Shown: positions 53,201-60,585 of the stretch, in pieces
Layout of the letters: each line of letters starts with the position of its first letter
Numbering within the stretch: position 1 is the stretch's first letter
NCBI GenBank assembly: GCA_036399055.1
Contig: DASWNX010000040.1
Span: 221,056 to 285,055, forward strand
Origin: Jatrophihabitans sp.
Lineage (GTDB): Bacteria; Actinomycetota; Actinomycetes; Mycobacteriales; Jatrophihabitantaceae
Direction of reading: 5' to 3'
Length of the DNA stretch: 64,000 bases
The notes under the pieces: model-generated
What the model saw: only the letters and a program-made list of their open reading frames with translations
What the model was told of the DNA's origin: nothing
The model's database searches: none
Translations under genes and position numbers: made by a program

Positions 53201-54125
53201 GAAGGCTGCCGAGGCCGCCTACGCGGCCGCGATCGGCAAGCGGGCCTTCGACGGGCGGCCGATCGACGTGCTGCTGGCCACCAGCATGCTGCAGGTCGGT
53301 GTCGACGTCGCACGCCTCGGGCTCATGGTGGTCACGGGACAACCGAAGAACAGTGCCGAGTACATCCAGGCGTCCTCGCGCGTCGGACGTGACAGCAACC
53401 GCCCCGGCCTTGTCACCGTGATCTACAACTGGGCCCGGCCACGCGATCTCGCGCACTTCGAGACCTTCGCGCACTACCACGAGACCGCCTACGCCAAGGT
53501 CGAAGCGCTGTCGGTAACGCCGTTCGCCGACCGGGCGATGGACCGCGGACTCGCCGCCGCACTCGTCGCGCTCGTCCGGCACGCCCGCCCCGAGTTCGAG
53601 CCCGAGACCGGCGCGCACAAGGTGCCCGACCACAAGGCTGAGAAGGACGTCCTCGCCCTCATCGAGGTGCTCGCCGACCGCGCCGGGTTCGTGACCGGTG
53701 ACCCGGCGGTGGCCCAGCGAGCCAGACAGCAGGCCGCGTCCCTGCTCGATGCATGGGCGACCAGGCGAAAGCAGCTCGAGAACGCCGGCCTGACCTACCG
53801 CAAGCAGAGCGACACCGCCGTACCGCTGCTGGTGTCCAGCCCCACCAGGACCAACGACCTGTTCAGCGTCGGCTGGTCCCTGCGTGAAGTCGAACCGGAG
53901 ATTAACCTCATCGTCAACGTCCCCGCACCTGAGATCGCCGAAAGCCCGGCATGGGCGTACGGCCCACCGAAGGACAACGTTGCTGAACCGGCAGAAGCCG
54001 AGCCCGACGACGATGAGGACGAGGCGGAGGACGAGGCGTCGCTTGCTGGCAAGGACGGGCTGGACGAGCTCGGGCTCGTCGCGGTGCCCGCCGGTTCGCT
54101 GCCGGAAGGAGAGGCGGCGCTGTGA
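50238..54125 (+). CDS. drmA: DISARM helicase DrmA
   Basis: A 1295-residue SF2 helicase, a core DISARM protein. Walker A is FFPTGGGKTEAYLG (Lys500), the Walker B box is DELH (759-762), and motif VI is SSRVGRDSNRPG near 1045. Between them lies a probable zinc-binding insert starting CPWC near residue 622, with further cysteines about 25 residues on. The tail is acidic. DrmA acts with DrmB to recognise and unwind unmethylated DNA in the published systems. The length fits the family (about 1200-1300). It is coupled to drmMI and drmB by ATGA and GTGA overlaps. Confidence 0.9.
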   Translation: MTGVAVTPADAADNRGSAVPAGKSSPQSSLAVRGEIERLLAKDLLGPWADDKREVLPQGATPGERYVLGVLSPRGSALQADLTDDTAKDDGTGNGADEVGAAAAAGSMSPASLGLSFRVPLHTERILVEGAWGRYVQERAQTADDEDKTYLAWTRRPEQFEVELDLTKAESPAELRGAPAGVVIRSRMRIVGQCRFVDVSLVNGQAEPNERRDTAKLFQCRLSIRALDGAAAVFLPHSDDTHAVAGDTAEIGAEGNAGPIGDPEVAALTMLYRGSLQFAVGRNCAPVAERRDGEDRAWRLSSTALPTYDIAQTVAPDPVNQPLLAGLKLDMRWLGTAEQADVLAALTPLATGYGSWLDQQAPRITNDPTLAKHQQPAQANLAKARTIASRMQAGLTLLGEDSERGRQAWQAWQFANLVMADQRQRTEVAARRTSPEQPIGELLAATDDPKLRSWRPFQLAFVLLNLPSLVDPAHPERSLPESDDGSGLLDLLFFPTGGGKTEAYLGLTAFTFAIRRLQGVVGSGEDARNGGAGVAVLMRYTLRLLTAQQFQRAAALVCAAEKLRRDASKTANNPWGDEPFRIGLWVGSSVSPNWYEGAKEGVEAAKDRQGASQQGNPVQLVTCPWCALPISAKNADCDDDRRRILLYCADPDGLCAFGKKQSDGFGEGLPVVTVDEEVYRLAPSLVIGTVDKFAQLPLNGQTALLFGRVRSVCERHGFRHPDLADKVGCKSVHPAKKGLPTSHPKDITALRPPDLIIQDELHLISGALGTMVGLYETVVDQLASWTVNGKQVRSKVVASTATVRRADSQVHALFARKTAVFPPPLFDAGDTFFSEQIPVTEDKPGRRYLGICAHGVRVKQVQIRVAQILLGAAQTEFDKHDGIGRNPADPYMTLVDYFSSTVELAGMRRMVEDDITRRVRRLSRRGLSNRPTPLMLTELTSRINSADIGKALASAGNEFDTALDSTAAHQHIQTLAKARRDATSPKDKKAAEAAYAAAIGKRAFDGRPIDVLLATSMLQVGVDVARLGLMVVTGQPKNSAEYIQASSRVGRDSNRPGLVTVIYNWARPRDLAHFETFAHYHETAYAKVEALSVTPFADRAMDRGLAAALVALVRHARPEFEPETGAHKVPDHKAEKDVLALIEVLADRAGFVTGDPAVAQRARQQAASLLDAWATRRKQLENAGLTYRKQSDTAVPLLVSSPTRTNDLFSVGWSLREVEPEINLIVNVPAPEIAESPAWAYGPPKDNVAEPAEAEPDDDEDEAEDEASLAGKDGLDELGLVAVPAGSLPEGEAAL

Positions 54126-56041
54126 GCAAGGACAGGCAGATGATCCGGGTCGGCACCGAGCGCCCCAACGCGCTGCTGTTCACCGGCGGCGTCGGCGCGC
54201 TCATCGACCTGCCCAACATGAGCGTCATCGTCCGCGGCCTCGACGCCTGGGACCACGAGAAGAGCCAGCTCACCGACCTCACCGAGCCCCGGCTGCTGCG
54301 CAACGTTCGCGCTGTCCTCGGTCGCCAGGTCGCTGCGTTGCGACCGGCGCCGTACCTCGAGCGCGCTCCCGGCGAAAAGCCCACCGGGGACCACGCCCGA
54401 GTAGGAGTGCCCGTCACGCCATTCCCGCGGTGGATGCGCTGCAGTCGCTGCAGCATGCTCACCGCGGTCCAGACCGACGGGATGTCCGGGGCGTTCCTGT
54501 TCCGCAACAGCAACCCCTACAAGCCCGACGAGGCGCGGTTCGTCCACGAGAACTGCCCGCAGGCGCGGCAAGCCAAGGTGAAGCCCAGCGCCCTGCCGGC
54601 CCGTTTTGTCCTAGCCTGCAAGGACGGTCATCTCGACGAGTTTCCCTACGTCGACTACGTCCACCGCCGAAAGCCTTGCCCTGCGGGAGTCGACGGGAAG
54701 TTGCAGTTCCATGATCCGGGGCTTAATGCCGGTTCAGCAATCATGATCTATTGCAGTTGCAACGCGAGACGGTCGATGGCCGACGCCCTCAAGCACCACA
54801 GGGACCCGGACAGGGAGATCCTGCCGGTCTGCCGGGGCCGCAACCCGCACCTCGGAGCCTTCGAGGCCGCAGGCTGCGGCAAGACGGTCCGCGCGATGGT
54901 GCTCGGCGCGAGCAACCAGTGGTTCAGCATCGTCGCCCGGGCCCTCTACATCCCCGATCAGAGCAGCGCCCTCAACGAGGCGGTCACCAGGCACTGGCCC
55001 AAGTTGGCGTCTGTTGAGAGCCGCGCTGACCTCGACGGCGCGGTGAAATATGCCGACGAGCTCAAGCCCCTAAAGGACTTCGACCTCGACAAGGTCTGGG
55101 CCGAGATCCAGCGCCGACACGACGACGTGCCCGGCGAGGCCGAAGACCTAACCGAGCGGGAGTACCACGCCCTCTCCGACCCCACCCAAGCAGCCAAGGG
55201 CGACCCTGACTACGAAGCCCGCATCGTCACGGCGGTCCCGGCCGGCTGGCAGCCGCTGCTGCGCCGCGTCGTGGCCGTCACCCGGCTCCGCGAGACCAAG
55301 GCGTTGCTCGGCTTCACCCGTATCGATGCCCCCGAGTACGGCGAGGTCGACCCAGACTCCGTCCAGCGCGCTCCGCTCGTCAGGAGCGGCAAGCCCACCT
55401 GGGTTCCGGCAGCCATCACCCGCGGCGAAGGCATCTTCCTGCACCTCAACCCTGACACCCTCGCCGGGTGGGAAGCGGTCGCCGAGGCGAGCCCGCACTT
55501 GGACAACCTGCGCCGCGCCCACCGGCAGTGGCGGGAGAACCGGGCGATGAACGGGCCTCATCACGACTACTGGCCCGGCGACCGCTACCTGCTGCTGCAC
55601 ACCCTCAGCCACCTGCTGATCCGCGAGATCGCCCTCGAGTGCGGCTACGCCAGCGCCAGCATCACCGAGCGGATCTACGGCGCTACCCGCGATGGACGCG
55701 CCGAGGCCGGGATCTTGCTGTACACCGCGGCGAGTGACAGCGAAGGCACCCTCGGCGGCCTCGTCCGGCTCGCGCAGCCGGACGAACTCGGACGCATCCT
55801 GCACGCGGCTTTCAGCAACGCGCGCCGCTGCTCGAGCGATCCGCTCTGCGGCGACCACGCCCCGATCGACAGCGAAGACACCCTGCACGGCGCGGCCTGT
55901 CACGCGTGCCTGTTCGCGTCGGAAACCAGCTGCCAGCGGGGCAACCGCTTCCTCGACCGACGACTCGTCGTCCCGATCGACGCCGTGGAACCGAAGCTCG
56001 ACCTGCTGCATCACCTCGGCGGCCTCCCCGGCTCGGCCTGA
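54122..56041 (+). CDS. drmB: DISARM DUF1998 protein DrmB
   Basis: A 639-residue protein with C-terminal DUF1998 features: HTLSHLLIREIALECGYASAS, then a cysteine cluster (SDPLCGDHAP, CHACLFASETSCQRGN) that probably binds zinc. An additional CxxC (MRCSRCSML) lies near residue 107 with further Cys pairs around 210-260. DrmB pairs with DrmA in DISARM. The GTG start overlaps the drmA stop. One base separates its stop from drmC, consistent with a single operon. Confidence 0.9.
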   Translation: MSKDRQMIRVGTERPNALLFTGGVGALIDLPNMSVIVRGLDAWDHEKSQLTDLTEPRLLRNVRAVLGRQVAALRPAPYLERAPGEKPTGDHARVGVPVTPFPRWMRCSRCSMLTAVQTDGMSGAFLFRNSNPYKPDEARFVHENCPQARQAKVKPSALPARFVLACKDGHLDEFPYVDYVHRRKPCPAGVDGKLQFHDPGLNAGSAIMIYCSCNARRSMADALKHHRDPDREILPVCRGRNPHLGAFEAAGCGKTVRAMVLGASNQWFSIVARALYIPDQSSALNEAVTRHWPKLASVESRADLDGAVKYADELKPLKDFDLDKVWAEIQRRHDDVPGEAEDLTEREYHALSDPTQAAKGDPDYEARIVTAVPAGWQPLLRRVVAVTRLRETKALLGFTRIDAPEYGEVDPDSVQRAPLVRSGKPTWVPAAITRGEGIFLHLNPDTLAGWEAVAEASPHLDNLRRAHRQWRENRAMNGPHHDYWPGDRYLLLHTLSHLLIREIALECGYASASITERIYGATRDGRAEAGILLYTAASDSEGTLGGLVRLAQPDELGRILHAAFSNARRCSSDPLCGDHAPIDSEDTLHGAACHACLFASETSCQRGNRFLDRRLVVPIDAVEPKLDLLHHLGGLPGSA

Positions 56042-56042
56042 C

Positions 56043-56807
56043 ATGGCGGTCCCGGTCCCCCTTCTGAAGGCCTGCGCCGCGCTCGGGCGCGAGCTCACGC
56101 CCTCGCACGCCCGAGATCTCGCGGAGGCCCTCGCCCCTTATGCGTCGCGGGCGGGCGCCGAACCTGCAGCATCCGTCGTACCCACCGCCCACTTCGGGGC
56201 TGTCGTTCGCCGTCTGCTCAAGGCATGGGATGCATACCCCGCCGTTGCAGGGAGCGAACTCGGCCCGGCGATCGCCGCAGCCGCCTACGCCCACGAGCTG
56301 GCACGCACCGAGCCGGAGCTCGAACTCGTACTCAGTGGTCCGACATCGGCCCACGTCCATGCCCGTCGCACCGACGACGTCCTGCTGGAGCTCATCGCCA
56401 GCGCGCAGACGTCCCTGCTCCTGGTGACCTACTCACTCCACATGTATCCAGAGCTCAAAGCTGCGCTGAAGGGCGCCATTGCCAGAGACGTACAGGTCAC
56501 GGTTCTGGCCGAGGACCCCAAGGACAACGGCAAGTTCAACAAGGATCCCGCCTTCGCCCTGGCAGGCCTGGCGGTCACCCGGCTTCGCTGGCCCAGTGAT
56601 CAGCGCCCTACCGGCTGGACGTCACTCCATGCCAAGATCGCCGTGGCAGATGACCACACCGTTTTCCTCACTAGTGCAAATTTGAGCCTGAAGGCGTCCG
56701 GGGACAACGTCGAGGCGGGCGTGCTCATACGCGGTGGGGACTGGGCGCGGCGCATCCTGAACCACATCGGGAGTCAGCGCGCCTCGGCGGTCCTGATCGA
56801 TGCCTAA
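56043..56807 (+). CDS. drmC: DISARM phospholipase D-like protein DrmC
   Basis: A 254-residue protein with a single HKD motif, HAKIAVAD (His196, Lys198, Asp203), followed by FLTSANLS, typical of bacterial PLD-superfamily nucleases that dimerise to form one active site. DrmC is the third core DISARM gene and is dispensable in some tests. The start at ATG 56043, one base after drmB, removes an upstream extension that is only the drmB gene read in another frame. It is the last gene of the operon. Confidence 0.9.
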   Translation: MAVPVPLLKACAALGRELTPSHARDLAEALAPYASRAGAEPAASVVPTAHFGAVVRRLLKAWDAYPAVAGSELGPAIAAAAYAHELARTEPELELVLSGPTSAHVHARRTDDVLLELIASAQTSLLLVTYSLHMYPELKAALKGAIARDVQVTVLAEDPKDNGKFNKDPAFALAGLAVTRLRWPSDQRPTGWTSLHAKIAVADDHTVFLTSANLSLKASGDNVEAGVLIRGGDWARRILNHIGSQRASAVLIDA

Positions 56808-57192
56808 GCCGTGACCCACCGAACCGAATTGCGGCTGGACCTCCTCGATGCTGTCGGCCCCTGCGACCAATCAGTCGACAGCGCGGATACCTTCGCCTCA
56901 GCGTGCGACCCCTAGGGGTATCTGGCTGATGTCTACGTGCTCGCGCCCATCGAAGCAGGGGACTGAGGCTGGCCATCATTCGCGACATGGTGGACAGCCA
57001 GCCGGGCTGGCGGTGGATGTCGTATGTCGCTGATGCCCATGCGCTGTACGCCAAACGGGCACAGACCAAGTCCAGCCGACGTGAGCAAGGGGCGTCGCAC
57101 GTCAGCCCGCCGAGCACGTCCTAGGAATTGAGGCCGCTCAAGTGACGGACCTCGGCGACCGACGGCGTAGGCGCCGCCTGACGGCTAGGGCA
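56808..57192. other. Intergenic right edge of the DISARM island
   Basis: These 385 bases hold no recognised gene. A short open frame at 56930-57124 (MVDSQPGWRWMSYVADAH from ATG 56987) looks protein-like but is unassigned and has no RBS; it may be a remnant. I saw no integrase, no copy of the tRNA-Val 3' end and no terminal inverted repeat. Confidence 0.5.
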
Positions 57193-57501
57193 TCAGCACC
57201 ACGGGTAGATGAACAGGCTCTGGTCACCCGCTCGGTGGTCGGCCAGTATCACTGACAGCGACAGGGTGTCAGGCAGCGCGGACACGTCGGTGCCCGCGCG
57301 CGGGGTCACGCCCAGCGCCACGGCGGTGGCGATGGGCAGGCCCGAACGTGCGACCTGGCTGAATGCTCCGGCGTCCTTCAATGCCGCTATTCCGGCCTGC
57401 ATGCACCGGGTGTCCTGAGCGGCATTGGCCGGGCCGGCCGGCACGACGAGCAGAACTGCAGCGGCTGCGGTCACGGCGGCCGCGCTGGCAATACGGTTCA
57501 C
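57193..57501 (-). CDS. Small secreted protein of unknown function
   Basis: A 102-residue protein with a signal peptide (VNRIASAAAVTAAAAVLLVV, cleavage probably after ANA) and a mature domain of about 70 residues containing two cysteines (TRCMQAG near the start and the final residue), which could form a disulphide. The GTG at 57501 has a perfect AAGGAGG five bases upstream, which decides the start. It resembles no family I can name. It is transcribed divergently from the CarH-like regulator across 99 bases and could be its target (inference). Confidence 0.7.
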   Translation of the reverse strand: MNRIASAAAVTAAAAVLLVVPAGPANAAQDTRCMQAGIAALKDAGAFSQVARSGLPIATAVALGVTPRAGTDVSALPDTLSLSVILADHRAGDQSLFIYPWC

Positions 57502-57565
57502 GGTTCCTCCTTGAGTCACAGTTTCCTTTTAGGGATACCTCCATTTGAATCCTCAGAAGCTAAGC

Positions 57566-57594
57566 TTGTCAAGGGTCTGTCTAAGGTTTAGATT
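57566..57594 (+). promoter_or_regulatory. Promoter and CarH-type operator of the MerR-B12 gene
   Basis: TTGTCA (57566-57571) and TAGATT (57589-57594) form a -35/-10 pair with a 17-base spacer, six bases before the ATG, so the transcript is probably leaderless. On the reverse strand CTTGACAA (57566-57573) and TTAGACAG (57577-57584) both fit nTnnACAn, the half-site of Thermus CarH, and are 11 bases apart, the CarH phase. Together they overlap the -35 and spacer, as expected of a repressor site. Confidence 0.55.
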
Positions 57595-57600
57595 GGCTTG

Positions 57601-58500
57601 ATGCAACCCATTCCTCCCGCTGATGTCGGTCTGTACCGGATCGGCGAACTCGCGCGGCGGGTGGGCCTGAGCGAGCACGTACTGCGTGCGTGGGAGCGGC
57701 GTTACCAGGTGGTGCAGCCGACCCGGACGCCGAGCGGCTACCGGCTCTACTCCGAAGCTGACGAGCAACGACTCAGGCAGATGCTCCGGCTGGTGCAGCG
57801 AGGGGCGCCACCGGCTGAAGCGGCCCGCACGGTGCTGGCCGGCCCGCCGGCTGATGCTCGTGGCCCACTTGACCCGGCGGTGTCTCGTCTTCTCAGCATG
57901 AGCCGTCAGCGGTTGCGCAGCGCCCTGTTGGCGATGGTCGAGCCGCGAGCGCAAGCGGTGCTGGACGAGGTGCTGGCGGCGGCGCCGCTCGAGACCGCGA
58001 TCAGACGGGTGCTGCTGCCGGTGTTGCGCGAGCTGGGTGTGGGCTGGCACGCCGGTCAGGTCAGCGTGGCGCAGGAGCACTTCGCCACGGCGATCATTCG
58101 CGGTCGGCTCGCCGGGTTGGCGCGCGGATGGGGTCAGCAGTCCGGACCGCGCGCCCTGCTGGCCTGCCCGCCCGGCGAGCGGCACGATCTCGGCTTGCTC
58201 ATGTTCGGACTCCTGCTCGCGCGCCGGGGCTGGTCGATCAGCTTCCTGGGAGCCGACACTCCGATCGCGGCGATCGGCTCGGCGGTCGCGGCCCAGCGCA
58301 CTGACCTGGTGGTGCTCTCGGCCATGGACCCCGCGCGGCTGGATGCGGTCGCCGATGAGTTACGAGAGCTTGGCTCGCGCGTTCGGGTGATGCTCGGCGG
58401 CCCCGGCGCGACCGAGCGGGTATCGACGTGCTCGGGTGCGGAGCTACTCACCGGTGATCTGATCGATTCTGCCGACGTGCTCAGCGCGCAAGCCCGTTGA
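57601..58500 (+). CDS. MerR-family B12-dependent photoreceptor-type regulator (CarH/LitR-like)
   Basis: A 299-residue repressor-type protein. The MerR helix-turn-helix (LYRIGELARRVGLSEHVLRAWERRY, in two parts) covers about 10-80, a helical bundle about 95-180, and a Rossmann cobalamin-binding domain about 183-290. The light-sensing residues of CarH are present in the bundle: Trp149, then nine residues, then Glu159-His160 (W-x9-EH). In the Rossmann domain GERHDLG offers His195 as the lower cobalt ligand. CarH binds adenosylcobalamin, forms a DNA-binding tetramer in the dark and dissociates in light. No carotenoid gene is near; the target is unknown, with autoregulation likely. Confidence 0.85.
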   Translation: MQPIPPADVGLYRIGELARRVGLSEHVLRAWERRYQVVQPTRTPSGYRLYSEADEQRLRQMLRLVQRGAPPAEAARTVLAGPPADARGPLDPAVSRLLSMSRQRLRSALLAMVEPRAQAVLDEVLAAAPLETAIRRVLLPVLRELGVGWHAGQVSVAQEHFATAIIRGRLAGLARGWGQQSGPRALLACPPGERHDLGLLMFGLLLARRGWSISFLGADTPIAAIGSAVAAQRTDLVVLSAMDPARLDAVADELRELGSRVRVMLGGPGATERVSTCSGAELLTGDLIDSADVLSAQAR

Positions 58501-58544
58501 GCGCGGCGGGGAGGCAGTCAGCTCGCCATCGCGAAGTGGGTCAC

Positions 58545-59783
58545 TCAGCGTGGCGGGAACCGCAGGACGCGGTCATCGCCGTCGCGCACGGCGCCCCGGC
58601 CGTCGGTGTTGGACGTGGTGAGCCACAGCGAGCCGTCCGGCGCGGTCGCCACCGTCCGCAGCCGGCCGTAACGTCCTTGCAGCTCGGGCTTGGACTGCCC
58701 GGCAGCCGCTCCGGTGAGCGAGACGCTCCACAGGCGCTCGCCGCGAAGGGCGGCGACATAGGCGGTGTCGCCGGCGATGGCCATGCCTGAGGGGGAGGCC
58801 TCATCGGTCGACCAGGTGACCAGGGGGTTGGTGAACCGCCCCCCGTCGGTGTCGCCGGTTCCCTCCACGATCGGCCATCCGTAGTTGCGGCCGGCCTCGA
58901 TGCGGTTGACCTCGTCCAGCTCGTTCTGCCCGAACTCGGTGGCGAACAGCTGCCGTCGCGAGTCCCAGGCCAGGCCTTGGACGTTGCGGTGGCCGAGGCT
59001 GTACACCGGCGACCCCGCGGTCGGATTGCCGGGCGCCGGCGTCCCGTCCGGCGCCAGGCGCAGGATCTTTCCGTTGGGGCTCGACGGGTCCTGGGAGCGC
59101 TGGGTGTCACCGGCGTCGCCGGTGCCGACGTAGAGCATCCCGTCCGGGCCGAAGGCGATGCGCCCGCCGTTGTGAAAGCCGGCCTTGGCGATGCCGTCGA
59201 AGATCACCTCGGGCTGGCCGCCGCCGAGCCGGAAGCGCACGACGCGGTTGTCCTGCTCGCCGGTGTAGTAGGCGTAGACGAGATTGTCCTTGGCAAAGCT
59301 GGGGGAGACGGCCAGGCCGAGCAACCCGCCCTCGCCCGAGGCCGCCACACCGGGCACGTCATAGACCTGCCGGGGCGCGCCGCCGCCGGCAGCAAGCCTG
59401 AGGATCCGGCCGGTGTCGCGCTCGCCGACCAGCGCGTCACCGCCGGGCAGGAAGGCCAGGCCCCAGGGCACCTCGATGTCCTGTGCCACCACCTGCGGCG
59501 CACCGAGATTGGGCGCCCTGGAGGGGAACGCGCTGGACGGCGCCGCGTTGGATGGGGTGCTTCTGGCCGGGGTCGTGCTCGACGGGCCCGTGCTGGGCGT
59601 CGCGCTCGAGGCGGCGCCCGGACTGCTGGCCGCGCCCGGACTGCTGGCCGCGCCCGGACTGCTGGCGGTGGCCGAAGCGGTGGTGGCGGGAGCGTCGTCG
59701 GGCTCGGCGCTGCTCCCGCAGCCGGCCAACGCGATCAGGGCGATCAGCGCGACAGAGGCCCGCCACCGGGTGCATCCGATCAT
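58545..59783 (-). CDS. PQQ-dependent sugar dehydrogenase-like lipoprotein (GSDH family)
   Basis: A 412-residue lipoprotein with lipobox LAGC (Cys22), an Ala/Ser/Pro linker of about 60 residues made largely by an 18-bp tandem repeat, and a six-bladed beta-propeller from about residue 85. QDIEVPWGLAFLPGG, GGLLGLAVSPSF, FHNGGRIAFGPDGMLYVGTGD and LGHRNVQGLAW match the soluble glucose dehydrogenase / YliI family, whose histidine in FHNGG is catalytic. It oxidises aldoses outside the membrane using PQQ; the electron acceptor is unknown. The ATG at 59783 removes a leader that lacks a signal. It is convergent with the MerR gene (44 bases). Confidence 0.88.
   Translation of the reverse strand: MIGCTRWRASVALIALIALAGCGSSAEPDDAPATTASATASSPGAASSPGAASSPGAASSATPSTGPSSTTPARSTPSNAAPSSAFPSRAPNLGAPQVVAQDIEVPWGLAFLPGGDALVGERDTGRILRLAAGGGAPRQVYDVPGVAASGEGGLLGLAVSPSFAKDNLVYAYYTGEQDNRVVRFRLGGGQPEVIFDGIAKAGFHNGGRIAFGPDGMLYVGTGDAGDTQRSQDPSSPNGKILRLAPDGTPAPGNPTAGSPVYSLGHRNVQGLAWDSRRQLFATEFGQNELDEVNRIEAGRNYGWPIVEGTGDTDGGRFTNPLVTWSTDEASPSGMAIAGDTAYVAALRGERLWSVSLTGAAAGQSKPELQGRYGRLRTVATAPDGSLWLTTSNTDGRGAVRDGDDRVLRFPPR
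59614..59667 (-). repeat. Three 18-bp in-frame tandem repeats in the lipoprotein linker
   Basis: GCGCCCGGACTGCTGGCC is repeated at 59614-59631, 59632-59649 and 59650-59667 (last base differs). On the coding strand it encodes repeated ASSPGA units, lengthening the flexible linker between lipid anchor and propeller. The unit length and perfect phase point to slippage or unequal crossing-over. Confidence 0.85.
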
Positions 59784-59953
59784 GCGTGCCAACCCTTCGA
59801 CTGATCTCGTTCGCCACGGTCCTGCGACATTGTCCGCACGGTTCCAGGCTATTCGCCGTTGGAGGCCACCCATGCCGTCGGCGGCGGATGCGGGCAGGAG
59901 CTTAGGAGACTCCTACCGCCAGAGCCGATCACCCTGGCGCACCGCGATGAAGC

Positions 59954-59989
59954 AATGCAAAGAACTCCTTGCAAAGAAGTCTTTGCATT
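59954..59989 (+). promoter_or_regulatory. Inverted and direct repeats before the ArsR-type gene
   Basis: AATGCAAAGA (59954-59963) and TCTTTGCATT (59980-59989) form a perfect 10-bp inverted repeat, and TGCAAAGAA also occurs as a direct repeat at 59956-59964 and 59970-59978. The site ends 14 bases before the ATG of a winged-helix regulator, so it is probably that protein's operator (autorepression). Confidence 0.65.
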
Positions 59990-60003
59990 AGTAGGTTCCG
60001 ACC

Positions 60004-60585
60004 ATGCCCGCACCCCGCCCCGAGATGGTGACCGTTCGCGATCCCCAGGTCCTGCGTGCTCTGGCCCACCCACTGCGGGTCCGCTTGCTCGGGTTGCTGC
60101 GCCTGGACGGTCCCTCCACCGCGAGCCGGCTCGCCGAGAAGGTGGGGGAGTCCAGCGGGTCCACCAGCTACCACCTGCGCCAGCTCGCCCAGCACGGCTT
60201 CGTCGCCGAGGTGCCGGATCGCGGCACCGGTCGCGAGCGCTGGTGGCAGGCCGAGCACCTGATGACCAACTGGGAGCCCGATCAGCTGATCGAGCAGCCG
60301 GGAGGCCTGGAGGCCAACGAGCAGATGCAGCGCCTGCAGATCGAGGTTCTCGGCCGCGAGCTGCGGTCCTGGGTCGAGCGCGGGCGCGAGCACGGCCGGG
60401 AGTGGGCGGGCGTCGCCGGGCTGTCGGACTACGTGCTGCGCCTCACCCCGGCCGAGACCCGGCAGGTGCTGGACGAGGTCTACGCCGTGCTCGACCGCTG
60501 GGCCCAGACCCACCGCGAGCCCGGCCCGGACACCCGCCAGGTCAACCTCTTCGCCGCGGCCTTTCCCCGGTCAGAGCAGGCGTGA
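60004..60585 (+). CDS. ArsR-type winged-helix transcriptional regulator
   Basis: A 193-residue regulator. The N-terminal winged helix (about 14-95) reads LRALAHPLRVRLLGLLRLDGPSTASRLAEK split around the first helices, then SSGSTSYHLRQLAQHGFVAEV as recognition helix and wing. The C-terminal 100 residues are helical and probably dimerise or sense. No metal-binding CxC is present, so a metal sensor is unlikely. The stop overlaps the MFS start (GTGA), so it most likely controls that exporter. A strong inverted repeat just upstream suggests autorepression. Confidence 0.82.
   Translation: MPAPRPEMVTVRDPQVLRALAHPLRVRLLGLLRLDGPSTASRLAEKVGESSGSTSYHLRQLAQHGFVAEVPDRGTGRERWWQAEHLMTNWEPDQLIEQPGGLEANEQMQRLQIEVLGRELRSWVERGREHGREWAGVAGLSDYVLRLTPAETRQVLDEVYAVLDRWAQTHREPGPDTRQVNLFAAAFPRSEQA

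Noticed and set aside
56808-57192. Right-end attachment site matching the tRNA-Val 3' end
   Set aside because: Reading this stretch for the tRNA T-arm and acceptor sequence found no copy.
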